NCBI GenBank assembly: GCA_022241475.1
Contig: JAKOMT010000002.1
Coordinates: 163,066 to 227,065 of the forward strand
Reading direction: 5' to 3'
Source of the DNA: Microvirga sp.
GTDB lineage: Bacteria > Pseudomonadota > Alphaproteobacteria > Rhizobiales > Beijerinckiaceae
DNA length: 64,000 nucleotides
The notes beneath the pieces are model-generated. The model was not told where the DNA came from, searched no databases, and saw nothing but the letters and a program-made list of their open reading frames with translations. Shown piece after piece: positions 54,917 through 64,000 of the stretch. Position 1 is the first letter of the stretch; every line of letters starts with the position of its first letter. Both the position numbers and the translations under genes were made by a program.

Positions 54917-55882
54917 TCAGACTTCAGATAGCGCCGCATCGGCGCGCGTGAAGAGCGCGGGGTCGCGACGCGCCGCCGCGAGGGCGTCGTCGGGCGCGAT
55001 CCACTCCCATCCGGGCATCGAATTGCGGAACCAGGTGAACTGCCGTTTGGCGTAGGCGCGCGTGTCGGCCTTCCCCCGCGCGACCGCGTCAGCGAGGCCG
55101 GCCTCGCCGCGCAGATGCGCGATCAGACCCGGCACGCCGTGGGCGCGCATCACGGGCAGCATCGGATCGAGCCCGCGCGCGGCGAGCGCCGCGACCTCGT
55201 CGAGCGCGCCTTGCGCCATCATCACGTCGAACCGCGCGTCGATGCGCTCGCGCAGCCGATCGCGGTCGGGCGCGAGGAAGATCCGGCGCAGCGGGCGCCC
55301 GGCGAGCGGGCCGGGCTCGCGAGCCGCGTGGAAGGACGCCAGCGAGCGGCCCGTCGCCACATGGACCTCGAGCGCGCGCATCACGCGCAGGCGGTCGCTC
55401 GGGCGAAGGCGCGCCGCGCCCTCCGGATCGCGCTCCGCGAGCAGCGCATGCAGATCCGGCGTCGCGAGTCCCTCGGCCTGCGCGCGGACCTGCGCGCGCA
55501 CCGCGTCGGGAACCGTGGGCATGTCCGACAGGCCCTCGACGGCGGCCTTGAAGTAAAGCCCCGTGCCGCCGACGAGGATCGGGACTAGGCCCTCCCCTTC
55601 GGCGGCGGCGATTTCGCGCGTCGCGTCATCGAGCCAGCGTCCGACGGAATGGTTCACGCACCCGTCGACGACGCCGTAGATCCGATGCGGGGCCAGCGCC
55701 TCTTCGTCCCGCGCGGGCCGCGCGGTGATGACGCGCAGATCCGCGTAGACCTGCATCGAATCCGCGTTGATCACGACGCCGCCGAGCGCCCGCGCCAACG
55801 CGACGGCGAGCGCGGACTTCCCCGACGCCGTGGGGCCGGCGATCAGAACGGGGACGTTTCCGGGGGACGCGGCGGCGCTCAT
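54917..55882 (-). CDS. miaA: tRNA dimethylallyltransferase
   Basis: A 321-aa enzyme that adds a dimethylallyl group to A37 of tRNAs reading codons that start with U. It has the P-loop [35 protein letters not shown], the GGTGLYFKA motif, and the C-terminal [12 protein letters not shown]. The ATG at 55882 removes an unlikely 40-residue extension. It is probably first in a leftward operon with the ABC1 gene, and is divergent from proV over 373 bp. Confidence 0.95.
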   Translation of the reverse strand: MSAAASPGNVPVLIAGPTASGKSALAVALARALGGVVINADSMQVYADLRVITARPARDEEALAPHRIYGVVDGCVNHSVGRWLDDATREIAAAEGEGLVPILVGGTGLYFKAAVEGLSDMPTVPDAVRAQVRAQAEGLATPDLHALLAERDPEGAARLRPSDRLRVMRALEVHVATGRSLASFHAAREPGPLAGRPLRRIFLAPDRDRLRERIDARFDVMMAQGALDEVAALAARGLDPMLPVMRAHGVPGLIAHLRGEAGLADAVARGKADTRAYAKRQFTWFRNSMPGWEWIAPDDALAAARRDPALFTRADAALSEV

Positions 55883-56255
55883 CGCGCCTTGATACCGCGC
55901 GCTTCGCGGCCCCGAAAGCGTTTCCAGCCAACACCCGAGGAAAGAATCCGGACCGTCGCACGCGATAATTGATTTCACTCGCCCGACAGTCGATCCGGAC
56001 ACCTTGCCTTGCCATGGAAATCAATCTTTCGAATCGATGCGCATATTCCGGCTGTGGAGACAACATCTCCATGCGTGAAGCCCGATCCGCGACACGGTAT
56101 GTCGTATTGTGTATTGTCAAAGCCTGATTTTAGACACAACCTTGTCAAAATTCATCGCAGCCCGTATATCTTGTTCCGATGCAAACCGTCGTCGGGCCGA
56201 GACTTTATTGTCTGCCGGCCCGTGATCCTGTTCGCGACGGCAATCAGGGAACCGG
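55883..56255. promoter_or_regulatory. Divergent control region between miaA and proV
   Basis: 373 bp, A+T-rich between about 56000 and 56230, with no gene I can support. TTGTCAAA occurs twice (56114-56121 and 56142-56149), 28 bp apart, and TTGTGT (56107-56112) faces ACACAA (56134-56139). These may be -35 or operator elements for the osmoprotectant operon. Compatible-solute systems of this kind are usually osmoregulated. Confidence 0.45.
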
Positions 56256-57524
56256 ATGAACGAGCCGCAAAAACCCGACAAGATCGTCGTACGCAATCTC
56301 TTCAAGGTCTTCGGCGACAATCCGCAGCAGGCGATGGAGCTGGTCCGCCAGGGCCTCGGCAAGGACGAGATTTTCGCCCGCACCGGCCAGACGATCGGCG
56401 TCCACGACGCCAGCTTCACGATCCGGGAGGGCGAGATCTTCGTGATCATGGGCCTGTCCGGATCGGGCAAGTCGACCATGGTGCGGATGTTCAACCGCCT
56501 GCATGAGCCGACCGAAGGCGCGATCGAGATCGACGGGCGCGACATCACGGGTCTCGACGGCCCCGAGTTGCGCCGGCTTCGCCGCGAGACGGTCAGCATG
56601 GTTTTCCAGTCCTTCGCGCTGATGCCGCACATGAAAGTGATCGACAACGTCGCGTTCGGGCTCGAGCTCGGCGGCATGGCGCGCGACGAGCGCCATGCCC
56701 GCGCGCTCACGGCGCTGGAACAGGTCGGCCTCGCGGCCAACGCCCGGAGCTACCCGGATGAGTTGTCCGGCGGCATGCAGCAGCGCGTCGGCCTCGCTCG
56801 CGCCCTCGCCGCCGATCCCCCGATCCTCCTGATGGACGAGGCCTTCTCGGCGCTCGATCCATTGATCCGATCCGAGATGCAGGATGAATTGCTGACGCTT
56901 CAGGAAGAGAAGCAGCGCACCATCATCTTCATCAGCCACGATCTCGACGAGGCCATGCGCATCGGCGACCGGATCGCCATCATGGAGGGCGGCGTCGTCG
57001 TGCAGGTCGGCACGCCCGACGAGATCCTGAAGAACCCGGCGAACGATTATGTGCGCTCGTTCTTCCGCGGCGTCGACGTGTCGAAGGTCATCACCGCGCG
57101 CGACATCGCCCGCCGCACGCAGGTCACGCTGATCGACAAGCCCGAGCAGGGACCGCGCGCCGCCCTGCGACTGCTCGCGGATTTCGACCGCGATTACGGC
57201 TACGTGCTCGGACGCGGGCGCCGCTTCCTCGGCGTCGTCAGCGTCGCAGCCCTCGAAGAGGCGCGCAAGCGCGACGAGCCGCTCGAAAAGGCTCTTGTGC
57301 GCGACGGGCCGACGATCGCTCCCGAAACGAAGCTCGCCGATCTGATGGGCGTCGTCGCGGAGACGCCTTACCCCACGCCCGTGGTCGATTCCGACGGGCG
57401 CTATGTCGGCGTCGTCTCCCGCAGCGTGCTCCTGCGCGCTCTGGACGGCGGTTCCGCCGAGATGGCCGCCCCGCCGCCAGCCGACGTTTCGGCTCCGACG
57501 CTCGCGGCGGGAGTCGGATCATGA
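56256..57524 (+). CDS. proV: Glycine betaine/proline ABC transporter ATP-binding protein
   Basis: A 422-aa ATPase that powers uptake of glycine betaine, proline betaine or choline-type solutes. The N-terminal leader [20 protein letters not shown] is characteristic of ProV/OpuAA. It carries Walker [10 protein letters not shown], signature LSGGMQQR and Walker [13 protein letters not shown]. Two CBS domains occupy about residues 285-400 and may sense ionic strength, as in OpuA. The gene overlaps proW by 4 bp. Confidence 0.95.
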   Translation: MNEPQKPDKIVVRNLFKVFGDNPQQAMELVRQGLGKDEIFARTGQTIGVHDASFTIREGEIFVIMGLSGSGKSTMVRMFNRLHEPTEGAIEIDGRDITGLDGPELRRLRRETVSMVFQSFALMPHMKVIDNVAFGLELGGMARDERHARALTALEQVGLAANARSYPDELSGGMQQRVGLARALAADPPILLMDEAFSALDPLIRSEMQDELLTLQEEKQRTIIFISHDLDEAMRIGDRIAIMEGGVVVQVGTPDEILKNPANDYVRSFFRGVDVSKVITARDIARRTQVTLIDKPEQGPRAALRLLADFDRDYGYVLGRGRRFLGVVSVAALEEARKRDEPLEKALVRDGPTIAPETKLADLMGVVAETPYPTPVVDSDGRYVGVVSRSVLLRALDGGSAEMAAPPPADVSAPTLAAGVGS

Positions 57525-58528
57525 GCGGCTTCAATATTCTGTATCCGTTCGAGACGCTTCGCCTGCCCTTCTCCGACTGGGTGAAGGACGCGTTCGCGTG
57601 GATTTCGGGCGCGCGCGACTTCTTTCGCGCCGTCCGCCAGCCGATCGACTGGGTTCTTGAAAGCGTCGAGGGCTTCCTGCTCTTCGCGCCTCCCGGATTG
57701 ACGATCGCGCTGATCGCGCTCCTCGCCTGGCAGGTGGCCGGCGGCAGGCTCGCGATCGGGACGCTTCTGAGCCTGTTCTTCATCGGCATGATCGGCGCCT
57801 ACGAGGCGACGATGACGACGCTCGCGCTCGTCCTCACGGCGGTCGCCTTCTGCGCCGTGATCGGAATCCCGCTCGGCATCCTCGCCGCTCGGAGCGACCG
57901 TTTCGAACAGGGCCTGCGCCCGGCGCTCGATACGATGCAGACGACGCCCGCCTTCGTCTACCTCGTGCCGATCGTCGTATTGTTCGGCATCGGCAACGTG
58001 CCGGGCGTCATCGTCACGATCATCTTCGCCGTCGCCCCGCTGATCCGGCTGACCAATCTCGGCATCCGGCAGGTGCCCAAGGACGTGATCGAGGCGGCGC
58101 ACGCTTTCGGCGCGTCGCGCGGACAACTGCTCTTCAAGGTGCAGCTTCCGCTGGCCGCCAAGACGATCATGGCCGGAGTCAACCAGTCGCTGATGCTCGC
58201 GCTCTCGATGGTGGTCATCGCCTCGATGATCTCCGTCGGCGGGCTGGGCCAGATGGTCCTGCGCGGCATCGGCCGCCTCGACATGGGGCTCGCCGTCATC
58301 GGCGGCGTCGGCATCGTGGCGCTCGCGATCATCCTCGACCGGATGACGCAGGCGCTCGCCCGCACGGAACGGGAACGCAGCGGCGCCGGCGCCTTTCTGG
58401 AGCGTGGCCCGATCGGCCTCGCCCGGCGCCTCGTCGCCTCCCGCCGGGACGCGCCGGACGGTGAGTCTTCGGACCTGGCGCCGGCCGCGACCACGCCTCG
58501 GCCGGCGACGCGCGACGCGGCCGCCTGA
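57521..58528 (+). CDS. proW: Glycine betaine/proline ABC transporter permease
   Basis: A 335-aa permease of the ProW type. The hydrophilic N-terminus (about 60 residues) precedes seven or so membrane helices. The EAA-type coupling loop is [20 protein letters not shown], and [15 protein letters not shown] is typical of betaine permeases. An Arg/Pro-rich tail closes the protein. It starts inside the proV stop (ATGA). Confidence 0.94.
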   Translation: MSGFNILYPFETLRLPFSDWVKDAFAWISGARDFFRAVRQPIDWVLESVEGFLLFAPPGLTIALIALLAWQVAGGRLAIGTLLSLFFIGMIGAYEATMTTLALVLTAVAFCAVIGIPLGILAARSDRFEQGLRPALDTMQTTPAFVYLVPIVVLFGIGNVPGVIVTIIFAVAPLIRLTNLGIRQVPKDVIEAAHAFGASRGQLLFKVQLPLAAKTIMAGVNQSLMLALSMVVIASMISVGGLGQMVLRGIGRLDMGLAVIGGVGIVALAIILDRMTQALARTERERSGAGAFLERGPIGLARRLVASRRDAPDGESSDLAPAATTPRPATRDAAA

Positions 58529-58622
58529 CCCTCACACCGGGCGCGATTTCTGCGCCCGCCATCGTCCGCGTGACGCCCGAACGGGCGGCGGCGGACGCAT
58601 TTCACCAAACCCAGGAGCAATC

Positions 58623-59633
58623 ATGAACCATGTCTTCCGCACCGCGAGCGCCATGTCTCTCGCCGCCGCGCTCGGCCTTTCGATGACCGTGACGGCCGGC
58701 GCCCAGCAGCCCGGCGACGGCGCGACCATTCAGCCGATCACGAGCGGCATCGCCGAGGAAAACTTCCAGCACGAGATCCTGTTCGAGGGTCTGCGCCGCC
58801 TCGGCTACGAAGTCCATGATTCGCTCGAGAGCGAATACGCCGTGCTGCACGTCGCGCTCGCCAGCGGCGACGCCGACTTCACCGGCGTCCACTGGAACCT
58901 TCTGCACCAGGAGTTCTACGAGAATTCCGGTGGGGACGCCGAACTCGTGAAGATGGGCACTCTCATCTCGGACGTGCTGCAGGGCTATCTGATCGACAAG
59001 AAGACCGCCGAGGAGCACGGGATCACCAGCCTCGAGCAGCTCAAGGATCCGGCGATCGCGGCCCTGTTCGACGCCGACGGCGACGGCAAGGCCGATCTCA
59101 CCGGCTGCAATCCCGGCTGGGGCTGCGAACTCGTGATCGAGCACCAGATCCCGGAATACGGGCTCGGCGACACCGTGCGCCACAATCAGGGCAGCTACTT
59201 CGCCCTGATGGCCGACACGATCGCCCGCTTCGAGCGTGGCGAGCCGATCCTCTATTACACCTGGACGCCGCTGTGGGTGTCGGGCGTGCTGGTTCCGGGC
59301 GAGGACGTCGAATGGCTCGAAGTCCCCTACACCTCTCTGCCGGGCGATGCCGAGGCCACGACCGAGGACACGTCGTCGGACGGACGCAATCTCGGCTTCG
59401 CGGTCGATGACATCCGGGCTCTGGCCAATCGTGAATGGGCCGAGGCGAACCCCGCCGCCGCGCGCTTCCTCGAACTCGCCACGATCCCGATCAACGACGT
59501 CTCGGCTCAGAACCTGCTGATGCGCGACGGCGAAGATTCCGCCGATGACGTGCTGCGTCACGCCAACGAGTGGATCGAGAACAACGCCGACGCGTTCGAG
59601 GGCTGGGTCGAAGAGGCTCGCGGCGCTTCCTGA
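58623..59633 (+). CDS. proX: Glycine betaine/proline ABC transporter substrate-binding protein
   Basis: A 336-aa periplasmic binding protein with a signal peptide (AMSLAAALGLSMTVTAGAQQ, cleavage near residue 28). ProX-type features are DADGDGKADLTGCNPGWGCE, where two cysteines form the disulfide seen in E. coli ProX, and YYTWTPLWVSGVL with the aromatic residues that cage the quaternary ammonium group. AGGAG lies 7 nt before the ATG. The 94-bp gap after proW may allow separate tuning of the binding protein. A strong terminator follows. Confidence 0.95.
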   Translation: MNHVFRTASAMSLAAALGLSMTVTAGAQQPGDGATIQPITSGIAEENFQHEILFEGLRRLGYEVHDSLESEYAVLHVALASGDADFTGVHWNLLHQEFYENSGGDAELVKMGTLISDVLQGYLIDKKTAEEHGITSLEQLKDPAIAALFDADGDGKADLTGCNPGWGCELVIEHQIPEYGLGDTVRHNQGSYFALMADTIARFERGEPILYYTWTPLWVSGVLVPGEDVEWLEVPYTSLPGDAEATTEDTSSDGRNLGFAVDDIRALANREWAEANPAAARFLELATIPINDVSAQNLLMRDGEDSADDVLRHANEWIENNADAFEGWVEEARGAS

Positions 59634-59663
59634 CGCTTCGCGTCGACACGCAATAACGCGAAA

Positions 59664-59689
59664 GGCGGCGCATCGAGCGCCGCCTTTTT
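59664..59689 (+). terminator. Intrinsic terminator of the proVWX operon
   Basis: Stem GGCGGCGC (59664-59671) with GCGCCGCC (59677-59684), 5-nt loop, then five T. An AAA run on the left side means it may also help stop cysK transcription from the other strand. Confidence 0.88.
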
Positions 59690-59708
59690 CTTTGTCGAAC
59701 GCGAATGC

Positions 59709-60737
59709 TCAGACGAGCCCGGGATCGATCCCGCCGTCGCGTTCCAGCCAAGCGGGGACGGGCAGGCCCTTCTCACGCAGGAATTCCGGATTGAACAGCT
59801 TCGACTGGTAGCGCGTGCCGTAGTCGCAGAGGATCGTGACGATGGTCTTGCCCGGCCCGAGATGGCGCGCGAGGCGGATGGCCCCGGCGACGTTCACGCC
59901 CGACGAGCCGCCGAGGCACAGGCCCTCGTGTTCGAGCAGGTCGAACACGACCGGCAGGGCCTCCTCGTCCGGGATCTGGAAGGCGACGTCGATCGGGGCG
60001 TCGACGAGGTTGGCGGTGATCCGCCCCTGCCCGATGCCCTCGGTGATCGAGGAGCCGGACGATTTCAACTCGCCGGACGTGTAAAACGAGTAGAGCGCCG
60101 CGCCCAACGGATCGGCGAGACCGATCGTCACGTCGGGTTTGCGCTCCTTGAGCGCCATGCCGACTCCGGCCAGCGTGCCGCCCGTACCGACCGCGCAGAT
60201 GAAGCCGTCGACCTTGCCGTCGGTCTGCGCGAAGATTTCCGGGCCCGTCGTCTCGATATGGCCCTGACGGTTGGCGACGTTGTCGAACTGGTTCGCCCAG
60301 ATCGCGCCGTTCGGCTCCGATTGCGCCAGACGCTCGGCGAGGCGGCCGGAGACCTTCACGTAGTTGTTGGGATTGGAATAGGGAACGGCCGGCACCTCGA
60401 CGAGCTCGGCGCCCGCGAGCCGGAGCATGTCCTTCTTTTCCTGGCTCTGCGTCTCGGGGATCACGATCACCGTGCGGTAGCCGAGCGCGTTGCCGACGAG
60501 CGCGAGGCCGATGCCCGTATTGCCCGCCGTGCCCTCGACGATGACGCCGCCCGGCCGAAGCGCGCCACGCTTCTCCGCGTCGCGGATGATCGCGAGCGCC
60601 GCGCGGTCCTTGACCGACTGGCCCGGATTCATGAACTCGGCCTTGCCGAGGATTTCGCAGCCCGTGAGCTCGGAGGCCCGGCGCAGCCGGATCAGCGGCG
60701 TGTCGCCGATCGCTTCCGTAATTCCGTTCCTCACCAT
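59709..60737 (-). CDS. cysK: Cysteine synthase A
   Basis: A 342-aa PLP enzyme that makes L-cysteine from O-acetylserine and sulfide. The PLP lysine is in NPGQSVKDRAALAII, the phosphate loop is GTGGTLAGVG, the substrate loop EGTAGNTGIGLAL, and the C-terminal serine site GGSSGVNVAGA. Substitution of the usual TSGNTG by TAGNTG places it with the longer CysK-like proteins of alphaproteobacteria. The ATG at 60737 has AAGGA at good spacing. An inverted repeat lies just upstream. Confidence 0.92.
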   Translation of the reverse strand: MVRNGITEAIGDTPLIRLRRASELTGCEILGKAEFMNPGQSVKDRAALAIIRDAEKRGALRPGGVIVEGTAGNTGIGLALVGNALGYRTVIVIPETQSQEKKDMLRLAGAELVEVPAVPYSNPNNYVKVSGRLAERLAQSEPNGAIWANQFDNVANRQGHIETTGPEIFAQTDGKVDGFICAVGTGGTLAGVGMALKERKPDVTIGLADPLGAALYSFYTSGELKSSGSSITEGIGQGRITANLVDAPIDVAFQIPDEEALPVVFDLLEHEGLCLGGSSGVNVAGAIRLARHLGPGKTIVTILCDYGTRYQSKLFNPEFLREKGLPVPAWLERDGGIDPGLV

Positions 60738-60757
60738 CGCCACGTCCTTTTCCCTTC

Positions 60758-60777
60758 AACACGTCGATAGCCGTGTT
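60758..60777 (-). promoter_or_regulatory. Candidate operator before cysK
   Basis: AACACG (60758-60763) faces CGTGTT (60772-60777) with an 8-bp spacer, about 20 bp upstream of the cysK start. It is a 20-bp palindrome of operator type; the regulator is unknown. Confidence 0.4.
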
Positions 60778-60830
60778 TTATCGCATTCGCCCCGGAATGC
60801 GAGGAAAAAGCGCGAGGTCGATACGCGGCC

Positions 60831-61865
60831 TCAGCCGCCGGTGACGCTCATGTGGCGGCCGACCGCGGGACGGCTGCGCTGGCGCTCGATGACGAAGTCA
60901 TGACCCTTGGGCTTGCGCGTGATCGCCTCGCGGATCGCGGCGATGACGGGCGCGTCGCTCTCGGAGGCGCGCAAGGGCGCGCGCAGGTCGGCGGCGTCCT
61001 CCTGCCCGAGGCACATGTAGAGGGTGCCGGTGCATGTCAGGCGCACACGGTTGCAGCTCTCGCAGAAATTATGCGTGAGCGGCGTGATGAAGCCGAGGCG
61101 GCCGCCCGTCTCCTCGAGCCGCACGTAGCGGGCGGGACCGCCCGTACGGTCGGGAAGATCGGTGAACGTGAAGCGGTCCATCAGCGAGGCGCGAACCTGC
61201 GAGAGCGGCAGGAACTGGTCGATGCGGTCGGGCTCGATCTCGCCGAGCGGCATCACCTCGATCAGGGTGAGGTCCATGCCGCGCCCGTGCGCCCATTCGA
61301 TCATCGGGACGATCTCGTCCTCGTTCACCCCCTTGAGCGCCACCGCGTTGATCTTGACCTTGAGCCCGGCCGCCTGCGCGGCGTCGATCCCCTCGATGAC
61401 CCGGCCGAGATCGCCCCAGCGGGTGATCTTGCGGAACTTGTCGGGATCGAGCGTGTCCATCGACACGTTGATCCGGCGCACGCCGCACGCCGCGAGCTGG
61501 GACGCGTATTTGGCGAGCTGGGAGCCGTTCGTCGTCACCGTGAGCTCTTCGAGCGCGCCGCTGTCGAGATGGCGCGTCATGCCCTCGAAGAAGCTCATGA
61601 TGTTGCGCCGAACGAGCGGCTCGCCGCCGGTGATGCGCAGCTTGCGCACGCCGAGCCCGACGAAGGCGCTGCAGAGCCGGTCGAGTTCCTCGAGCGTCAG
61701 CAGGTCGCGCTTGGGCAGGAAGGTCATGTCTTCCGACATGCAATAGACGCAACGAAAATCACAGCGATCCGTGACCGACACGCGCAGATACGAGATGTCG
61801 CGCCCGAAAGGATCGACGAGCGGCGGTTCGAGGGCCATCCCCGGAGCGATGTCGGAGGCGATCAT
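60831..61865 (-). CDS. moaA: GTP 3',8-cyclase (molybdenum cofactor biosynthesis MoaA)
   Basis: A 344-aa radical SAM enzyme that, with MoaC, starts molybdopterin synthesis from GTP. The radical SAM cluster ligands are Cys35, Cys39 and Cys42 (CDFRCVYC). The C-terminal cluster lies in [20 protein letters not shown], and the protein ends in the conserved Gly-Gly needed for activity. The ATG at 61865 has GGGGAG upstream. Other moa genes are elsewhere. Its product supports MsrP and the XdhC-dependent enzymes suggested in this window. The leader has a hairpin. Confidence 0.95.
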   Translation of the reverse strand: MIASDIAPGMALEPPLVDPFGRDISYLRVSVTDRCDFRCVYCMSEDMTFLPKRDLLTLEELDRLCSAFVGLGVRKLRITGGEPLVRRNIMSFFEGMTRHLDSGALEELTVTTNGSQLAKYASQLAACGVRRINVSMDTLDPDKFRKITRWGDLGRVIEGIDAAQAAGLKVKINAVALKGVNEDEIVPMIEWAHGRGMDLTLIEVMPLGEIEPDRIDQFLPLSQVRASLMDRFTFTDLPDRTGGPARYVRLEETGGRLGFITPLTHNFCESCNRVRLTCTGTLYMCLGQEDAADLRAPLRASESDAPVIAAIREAITRKPKGHDFVIERQRSRPAVGRHMSVTGG

Positions 61866-61884
61866 GAAGCGATTTTCTCCCCTC

Positions 61885-61910
61885 GTGGCGCTTTGCAGGC
61901 GCTGCGCCAC
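61885..61910 (-). promoter_or_regulatory. Hairpin in the moaA leader
   Basis: GTGGCGC (61885-61891) pairs with GCGCCAC (61904-61910), 12-nt loop, just upstream of the moaA ribosome site GGGGAG. It could limit ribosome access. It is far smaller than the known molybdenum-cofactor riboswitch, so I do not call that. Confidence 0.35.
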
Positions 61911-62044
61911 TGACTTTGTTGAAAGCAAACCGTATGGCGATCCGAGATAAAGCGCCATATTAGAGCCAAGTGAAACATGGTGCGGCGCGCGGCTGGCGTC
62001 AATCGCGCGGCTTGCCGCGCCCGCCGCGTCGAGAGAGGGCTTCG

Positions 62045-62521
62045 ATGAGCATGTCAGATATTCGATCCGCCATCGGCAAGGCGCTGAGCGCCGTTCTGCC
62101 CGGCGGCGAGACGTCGGCCGAAGCGCCCGCGCCCTCCCCTTCCCGTACGCGTCCATGGCCCACGGAGCTGCGCGTCTCGAAGGACCGACGCACGCTGACC
62201 GTCGCCTTCGACGACGGCGCCGCCTTCGCGCTCTCCGCCGAGTATCTGCGCGTCGCGAGCCCCTCCGCCGAGGTTCAGGGCCATAGTCCGGCGCAGCGCA
62301 AGACCGTGCCCGGCAAGATCAACGTCGGGATCATGCAGATCGATCCGCTCGGCAATTACGCGGCCAAGATCGTGTTCGACGACATGCATTCGACGGGCAT
62401 CTACGGCTGGGACTACCTGCGCAAGCTCGGCGAGGAGCGCGAGGAGCGCTTCGCGGCGTATCTCGCGGAACTCGCCGAGAAGGGCCTCTCGCGCGAGCCC
62501 GCGTCCCGCCTCACTCGCTGA
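62045..62521 (+). CDS. DUF971 domain protein
   Basis: A 158-aa protein. The first 40 residues are variable and Pro-rich. Residues about 40-140 form the DUF971 (GBBH-like) domain: [36 protein letters not shown] and [20 protein letters not shown], ending in [10 protein letters not shown]. The related N-terminal domain of gamma-butyrobetaine hydroxylase binds zinc through cysteines, which are absent here. A link to iron-sulfur cluster handling has been proposed for DUF971 proteins. The 3' end overlaps the convergent Atm1-type gene by 11 bp. Confidence 0.85.
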   Translation: MSMSDIRSAIGKALSAVLPGGETSAEAPAPSPSRTRPWPTELRVSKDRRTLTVAFDDGAAFALSAEYLRVASPSAEVQGHSPAQRKTVPGKINVGIMQIDPLGNYAAKIVFDDMHSTGIYGWDYLRKLGEEREERFAAYLAELAEKGLSREPASRLTR

Positions 62522-64000
62522 GCGAGACGCGGAACGACGAGCCTTCTTCTTCGCTCTGGGCGCGCATGAGGGTTTCGCGCGCCTGATCGGCCTCGCGCTG
62601 GCGGTTCCACATCGCCGCGTAGACGCCGTTGGCGTCGAGCAGCTCCGTATGGCGGCCGCGCTCGACGATGACGCCCTTGTCGAGCACGATGATCTCGTCG
62701 GCGCCGATCACGGTCGAGAGCCGGTGCGCGATCACGAGCGTGGTGCGCCCGCGCGACACCCGGTCGAGCGCGTCCTGGATCTCCTTCTCGGTGAAGGTGT
62801 CGAGCGCGGACGTCGCCTCGTCGAGAATGAGGATCGGCGGGCCTTTGAGAATCGTGCGGGCGATGGCGACGCGCTGCTTCTCGCCGCCCGACAGCTTGAG
62901 CCCGCGCTCGCCCACGGGCGTCTCGTAGCCCTCGGGCAGGCTTTCGACGAAGCGGTCGATCTGGGCGAGGCGCGCGGCCTCGCGCACCTCCTCCTCGCTC
63001 GCGTCCCAACGCCCGTAGCGGATGTTGTAGCCGATCGTGTCGTTGAACAGCACGGTGTCCTGCGGGACCATGCCGATGGCGGCGCGCAGGCTCTTCTGCG
63101 TCACGTTCGCGATGTCGATCCCGTCGATCGTGACGCGGCCGCCCTGCGGCTCGTAGAAGCGGAAGATCAGGCGAGAGATCGTGGACTTTCCGGCCCCGGA
63201 CGGTCCGACGATGGCCACTGTCTTGCCCGCCGGCACGACGAAGCTGACGCCCTTCAGGATCGGGCGGTCCGGACGATAGGCGAAATGCACGTCCTCGAAC
63301 GCGACGGCCGCTTCCGCCACGGACAGATCGGGCGCGCCGGGACGATCCTTGATCTGCGGATCGCGCCCGAGAATCGCGAACATGTCGTCGATGTCGATCA
63401 GCGCCTGTTTGATCTCGCGATAGACCATGCCCATGAAGTTGAGCGGGATGTAGAGCTGCACCAGCATCGCGTTGACGAGCACGAAGCTGCCGATCGTCGC
63501 CGTCCCCGCCATGACCTCGCGCGCGGCCATGATCATGATGATCGTCATGCCGATCGTGAAGATGATCGCCTGTCCGGCGTTGAGCACTGCGAGCGAGGTG
63601 TAGGTCTGCGTCGAGGCCTTCTCGTAGCGGGCCATCGAGCGGTCGTAGCGCTCGGCCTCGCGCTCCTCCGCGCCGAAATACTTCACCGTCTCGAAGTTCA
63701 GCAGCGAATCGATCGCCTTGGTGTTGGCGTCGGTGTCCGATTCGTTCATCCGCTTGCGGATCTGGATGCGCCATTGCGTGGCGAAGAAGGTGTAGGCCAG
63801 ATAGGCCACGACCATGAGCGCGACGACGGCGGCGTAGAGCCAGTCGAACTCCCACGCCAGAATGCCGAGCACGAGCGCGAGTTCGAGGATGGTCGGGATC
63901 AGCGTCAGGATGAGAAGCCGCGACAGATCCTCGATCCCCGAGCGCCCGCGCTCCAGAACGCGCGTCAGCCCGCCGGTCTTGCGCTCCAGATGGAAGCTCA
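62511..64000 (-). CDS. Atm1-type ABC transporter (half-size), 5' end outside window
   Basis: About 496 residues are visible and the frame is open to the window edge. The first visible residues (FHLERKTGGLTRVLERGRSG) and LLNFETVKYFGAEERE are hallmarks of the Atm1/HMT1 family, half-size exporters that export glutathione-linked sulfur or heavy-metal conjugates. Three or four membrane helices of the ABC core are seen, then the ATPase with Walker A GPSGAGKST, signature LSGGEKQR, Walker B ILILDEATSALD and the H-loop VIAHRLST. The family is usually near 600-630 aa, so about 110-130 residues are missing. Confidence 0.94.
   Translation of the reverse strand, partial: SFHLERKTGGLTRVLERGRSGIEDLSRLLILTLIPTILELALVLGILAWEFDWLYAAVVALMVVAYLAYTFFATQWRIQIRKRMNESDTDANTKAIDSLLNFETVKYFGAEEREAERYDRSMARYEKASTQTYTSLAVLNAGQAIIFTIGMTIIMIMAAREVMAGTATIGSFVLVNAMLVQLYIPLNFMGMVYREIKQALIDIDDMFAILGRDPQIKDRPGAPDLSVAEAAVAFEDVHFAYRPDRPILKGVSFVVPAGKTVAIVGPSGAGKSTISRLIFRFYEPQGGRVTIDGIDIANVTQKSLRAAIGMVPQDTVLFNDTIGYNIRYGRWDASEEEVREAARLAQIDRFVESLPEGYETPVGERGLKLSGGEKQRVAIARTILKGPPILILDEATSALDTFTEKEIQDALDRVSRGRTTLVIAHRLSTVIGADEIIVLDKGVIVERGRHTELLDANGVYAAMWNRQREADQARETLMRAQSEEEGSSFRVSLSE

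Overview
The window is G+C-rich, densely coded DNA from an alphaproteobacterial chromosome, most likely of the Hyphomicrobiales (Rhizobiales). Support comes from gene content rather than any one marker: a single long bifunctional Rel/SpoT next to rpoZ, a three-part proton-translocating transhydrogenase behind a small aa3-oxidase subunit IV gene, the fumC-DUF4169-ribbon-helix-helix trio, an Atm1-type ABC exporter, a PleC/DivJ-like PAS kinase, DUF3618 and YqjE-type envelope proteins, and a CtrA-like box. I see no tRNA, rRNA, insertion sequence, prophage or CRISPR array. Because of the base composition almost every gene has a long open shadow frame on the other strand; these were rejected.

Layout. 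1-13.5 kb: end of aminopeptidase N, a PAS sensor kinase, a cytochrome P450, fumarase C with two small overlapping genes, a purine-deaminase/XdhC pair (XdhC lacks its N-terminal half), a rhomboid protease, an MFS exporter and a 7TM-PAS-GGDEF diguanylate cyclase. 13.5-19.7 kb: rpoZ, rel, prfB with an intact programmed +1 frameshift, an M23 peptidase and a 1-Cys peroxiredoxin. 19.7-27 kb: a large AsmA/YhdP-like protein, two small envelope proteins, parE and a DsbA/FrnE oxidoreductase. 27-33.1 kb is accessory in character: a CYTH-like protein, a helix-turn-helix regulator coupled to an unrecognised 77-aa protein under a CtrA-like box, a DUF457 membrane protein, a PQQ-type sugar dehydrogenase, and a YqjE/DUF3618 pair behind a candidate EcfG promoter.

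33.1-38.5 kb is a signalling locus: a hybrid kinase ending in REC and HPt domains, divergent from a response regulator with a degenerate kinase-like C-terminus, which overlaps a TadG-like surface protein gene. 38.5-41.5 kb holds an aminotransferase and an N-carbamoyl-D-amino-acid hydrolase, divergent from a DapA-family aldolase; the aminotransferase leader carries a terminator-like hairpin just before its ribosome binding site. 41.5-49.9 kb: MsrP, argG, an HCCA-isomerase-like protein, a CHASE-PAS-GGDEF-EAL protein, an S10 carboxypeptidase overlapping a 59-aa DUF2256 gene, and holC. 50-56 kb: pntB-pntA2-pntA1, the aa3 subunit IV gene, an ABC1/UbiB-type kinase-like protein and miaA. 56-64 kb: proVWX, cysK, moaA, a DUF971 protein and the C-terminal part of an Atm1-type ABC transporter.

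Themes are c-di-GMP and phosphorelay signalling, the stringent response, envelope maintenance, compatible-solute uptake and molybdenum-cofactor enzymes (MoaA, XdhC, MsrP). I found no single obviously new multi-gene system. The best leads are the phosphorelay/TadG locus, the small-ORF/helix-turn-helix pair, the dat leader, and the half-length XdhC.
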